Positions 5,313 through 5,416 of a DNA stretch of 5,416 nucleotides are shown here, piece after piece. The translations under genes were made by a program, and so were the position numbers. Source of the DNA: Phormidesmis priestleyi (lineage in GTDB: Bacteria; Cyanobacteriota; Cyanobacteriia; Phormidesmidales; Phormidesmidaceae); assembly GCA_003242115.1 (NCBI GenBank), contig QBMP01000296.1, positions 1 through 5,416 of the forward strand, written 5' to 3'. Under the pieces are notes generated by a model. It was not told where the DNA came from and ran no database searches. It saw only the letters and a list, made by a program, of their open reading frames with translations. Position 1 is the first letter of the stretch. Each line of letters starts with the position of its first letter.

Positions 5313-5366
5313 TTTTGTCAGAAAGTGGTCATGTTTTGTCACAGATAGGAGATTTATTGATAGGAG
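5313..5366. repeat. Two pairs of short direct repeats upstream of the actin-like gene, candidate centromere-like site
   Basis: TTTTGTCA occurs at 5313-5320 and 5334-5341, start-to-start 21 bases (two helical turns), with ATG just before each T-run. GATAGGAG occurs at 5344-5351 and 5359-5366, start-to-start 15 bases. Short repeats upstream of a ParM-type gene are typical of parC sites bound by the adaptor. There are only two copies of each here, so the call is weak; more could lie beyond the right edge. Confidence 0.35.
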
Positions 5367-5416
5367 CTATATCGTAGTGACTACAATGGGTTTAGCGCTT
5401 CTGCCATACTTTATGG
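5367..5416. other. Right window edge, no assignable gene
   Basis: This stretch holds two small palindromes: GTAGTGACTAC (5374-5384) and CCATA-CTT-TATGG (5404-5416), the latter cut by the window end. A plus-strand frame could start at GTG 5377 or ATG 5386, with AGGAG at 5362-5366, but only about 13 codons are visible. A minus-strand frame that is open from the edge and stops at about 5367-5369 is equally possible. Neither can be supported as a gene. Confidence 0.3.

Noticed and set aside
5377..5416. Possible divergent plus-strand gene start (GTG 5377 or ATG 5386)
   Set aside because: Only about 13 codons are visible and the AGGAG upstream is part of a direct repeat; an opposing minus-strand frame is equally open.

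Overview
The window looks cyanobacterial. Five copies of the octamer GCGATCGC (the HIP1 palindrome over-represented in many cyanobacterial genomes) occur in 5.4 kb. An actin-like ParM/StbA-type gene suggests a plasmid or another low-copy replicon, but nothing else here (no replication or mobilisation gene) proves a plasmid.

Almost everything is on the minus strand, so the layout is best read from right to left. (1) 5226-5416 is an upstream region. It holds a promoter-like element overlapped by a perfect 10-bp inverted repeat, plus two pairs of short direct repeats. It resembles an autoregulatory operator or a small centromere site. (2) 4197-5225 encodes an actin-like ATPase. A GTG-started 95-aa protein (3909-4196) follows it directly, preceded by a strong GGAGG. 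A second, larger protein (3105-3782) shares the 95-aa protein's N-terminal helical motif. Two short ORFs sit in the same unit: a 24-codon hydrophobic one (3798-3872) and a 45-codon basic one (2978-3115) that overlaps the end of the larger gene. A nested hairpin followed by TTTT (2916-2955) probably ends this transcription unit. (3) 111-2882 is a tightly packed three-gene operon. It encodes an alpha/beta-hydrolase (lipase/esterase-like, AHSLGG nucleophile elbow), a caspase-family (C14) protease with a His-Cys dyad and a coiled-coil tail, and a 171-aa protein carrying the same coiled-coil module. The genes overlap by 4 and 8 bp. (4) At the far left, a plus-strand reading frame enters the window and stops at 154, converging on and overlapping the last minus-strand gene.

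The most interesting part is the hydrolase-caspase-adaptor operon. Both enzymes are of kinds that can kill or damage the host cell (a protease and a possible lipase). The caspase tail and the small third protein share a 19-residue segment encoded by 57 identical bases, which suggests the two proteins associate through matching modules. This is the architecture expected of a bacterial programmed-death or anti-phage effector set. I infer that role from domain content and gene order; no sensor NTPase is visible in the window. Placement beside a partition-like cassette raises the possibility that the operon protects or stabilises a mobile replicon.
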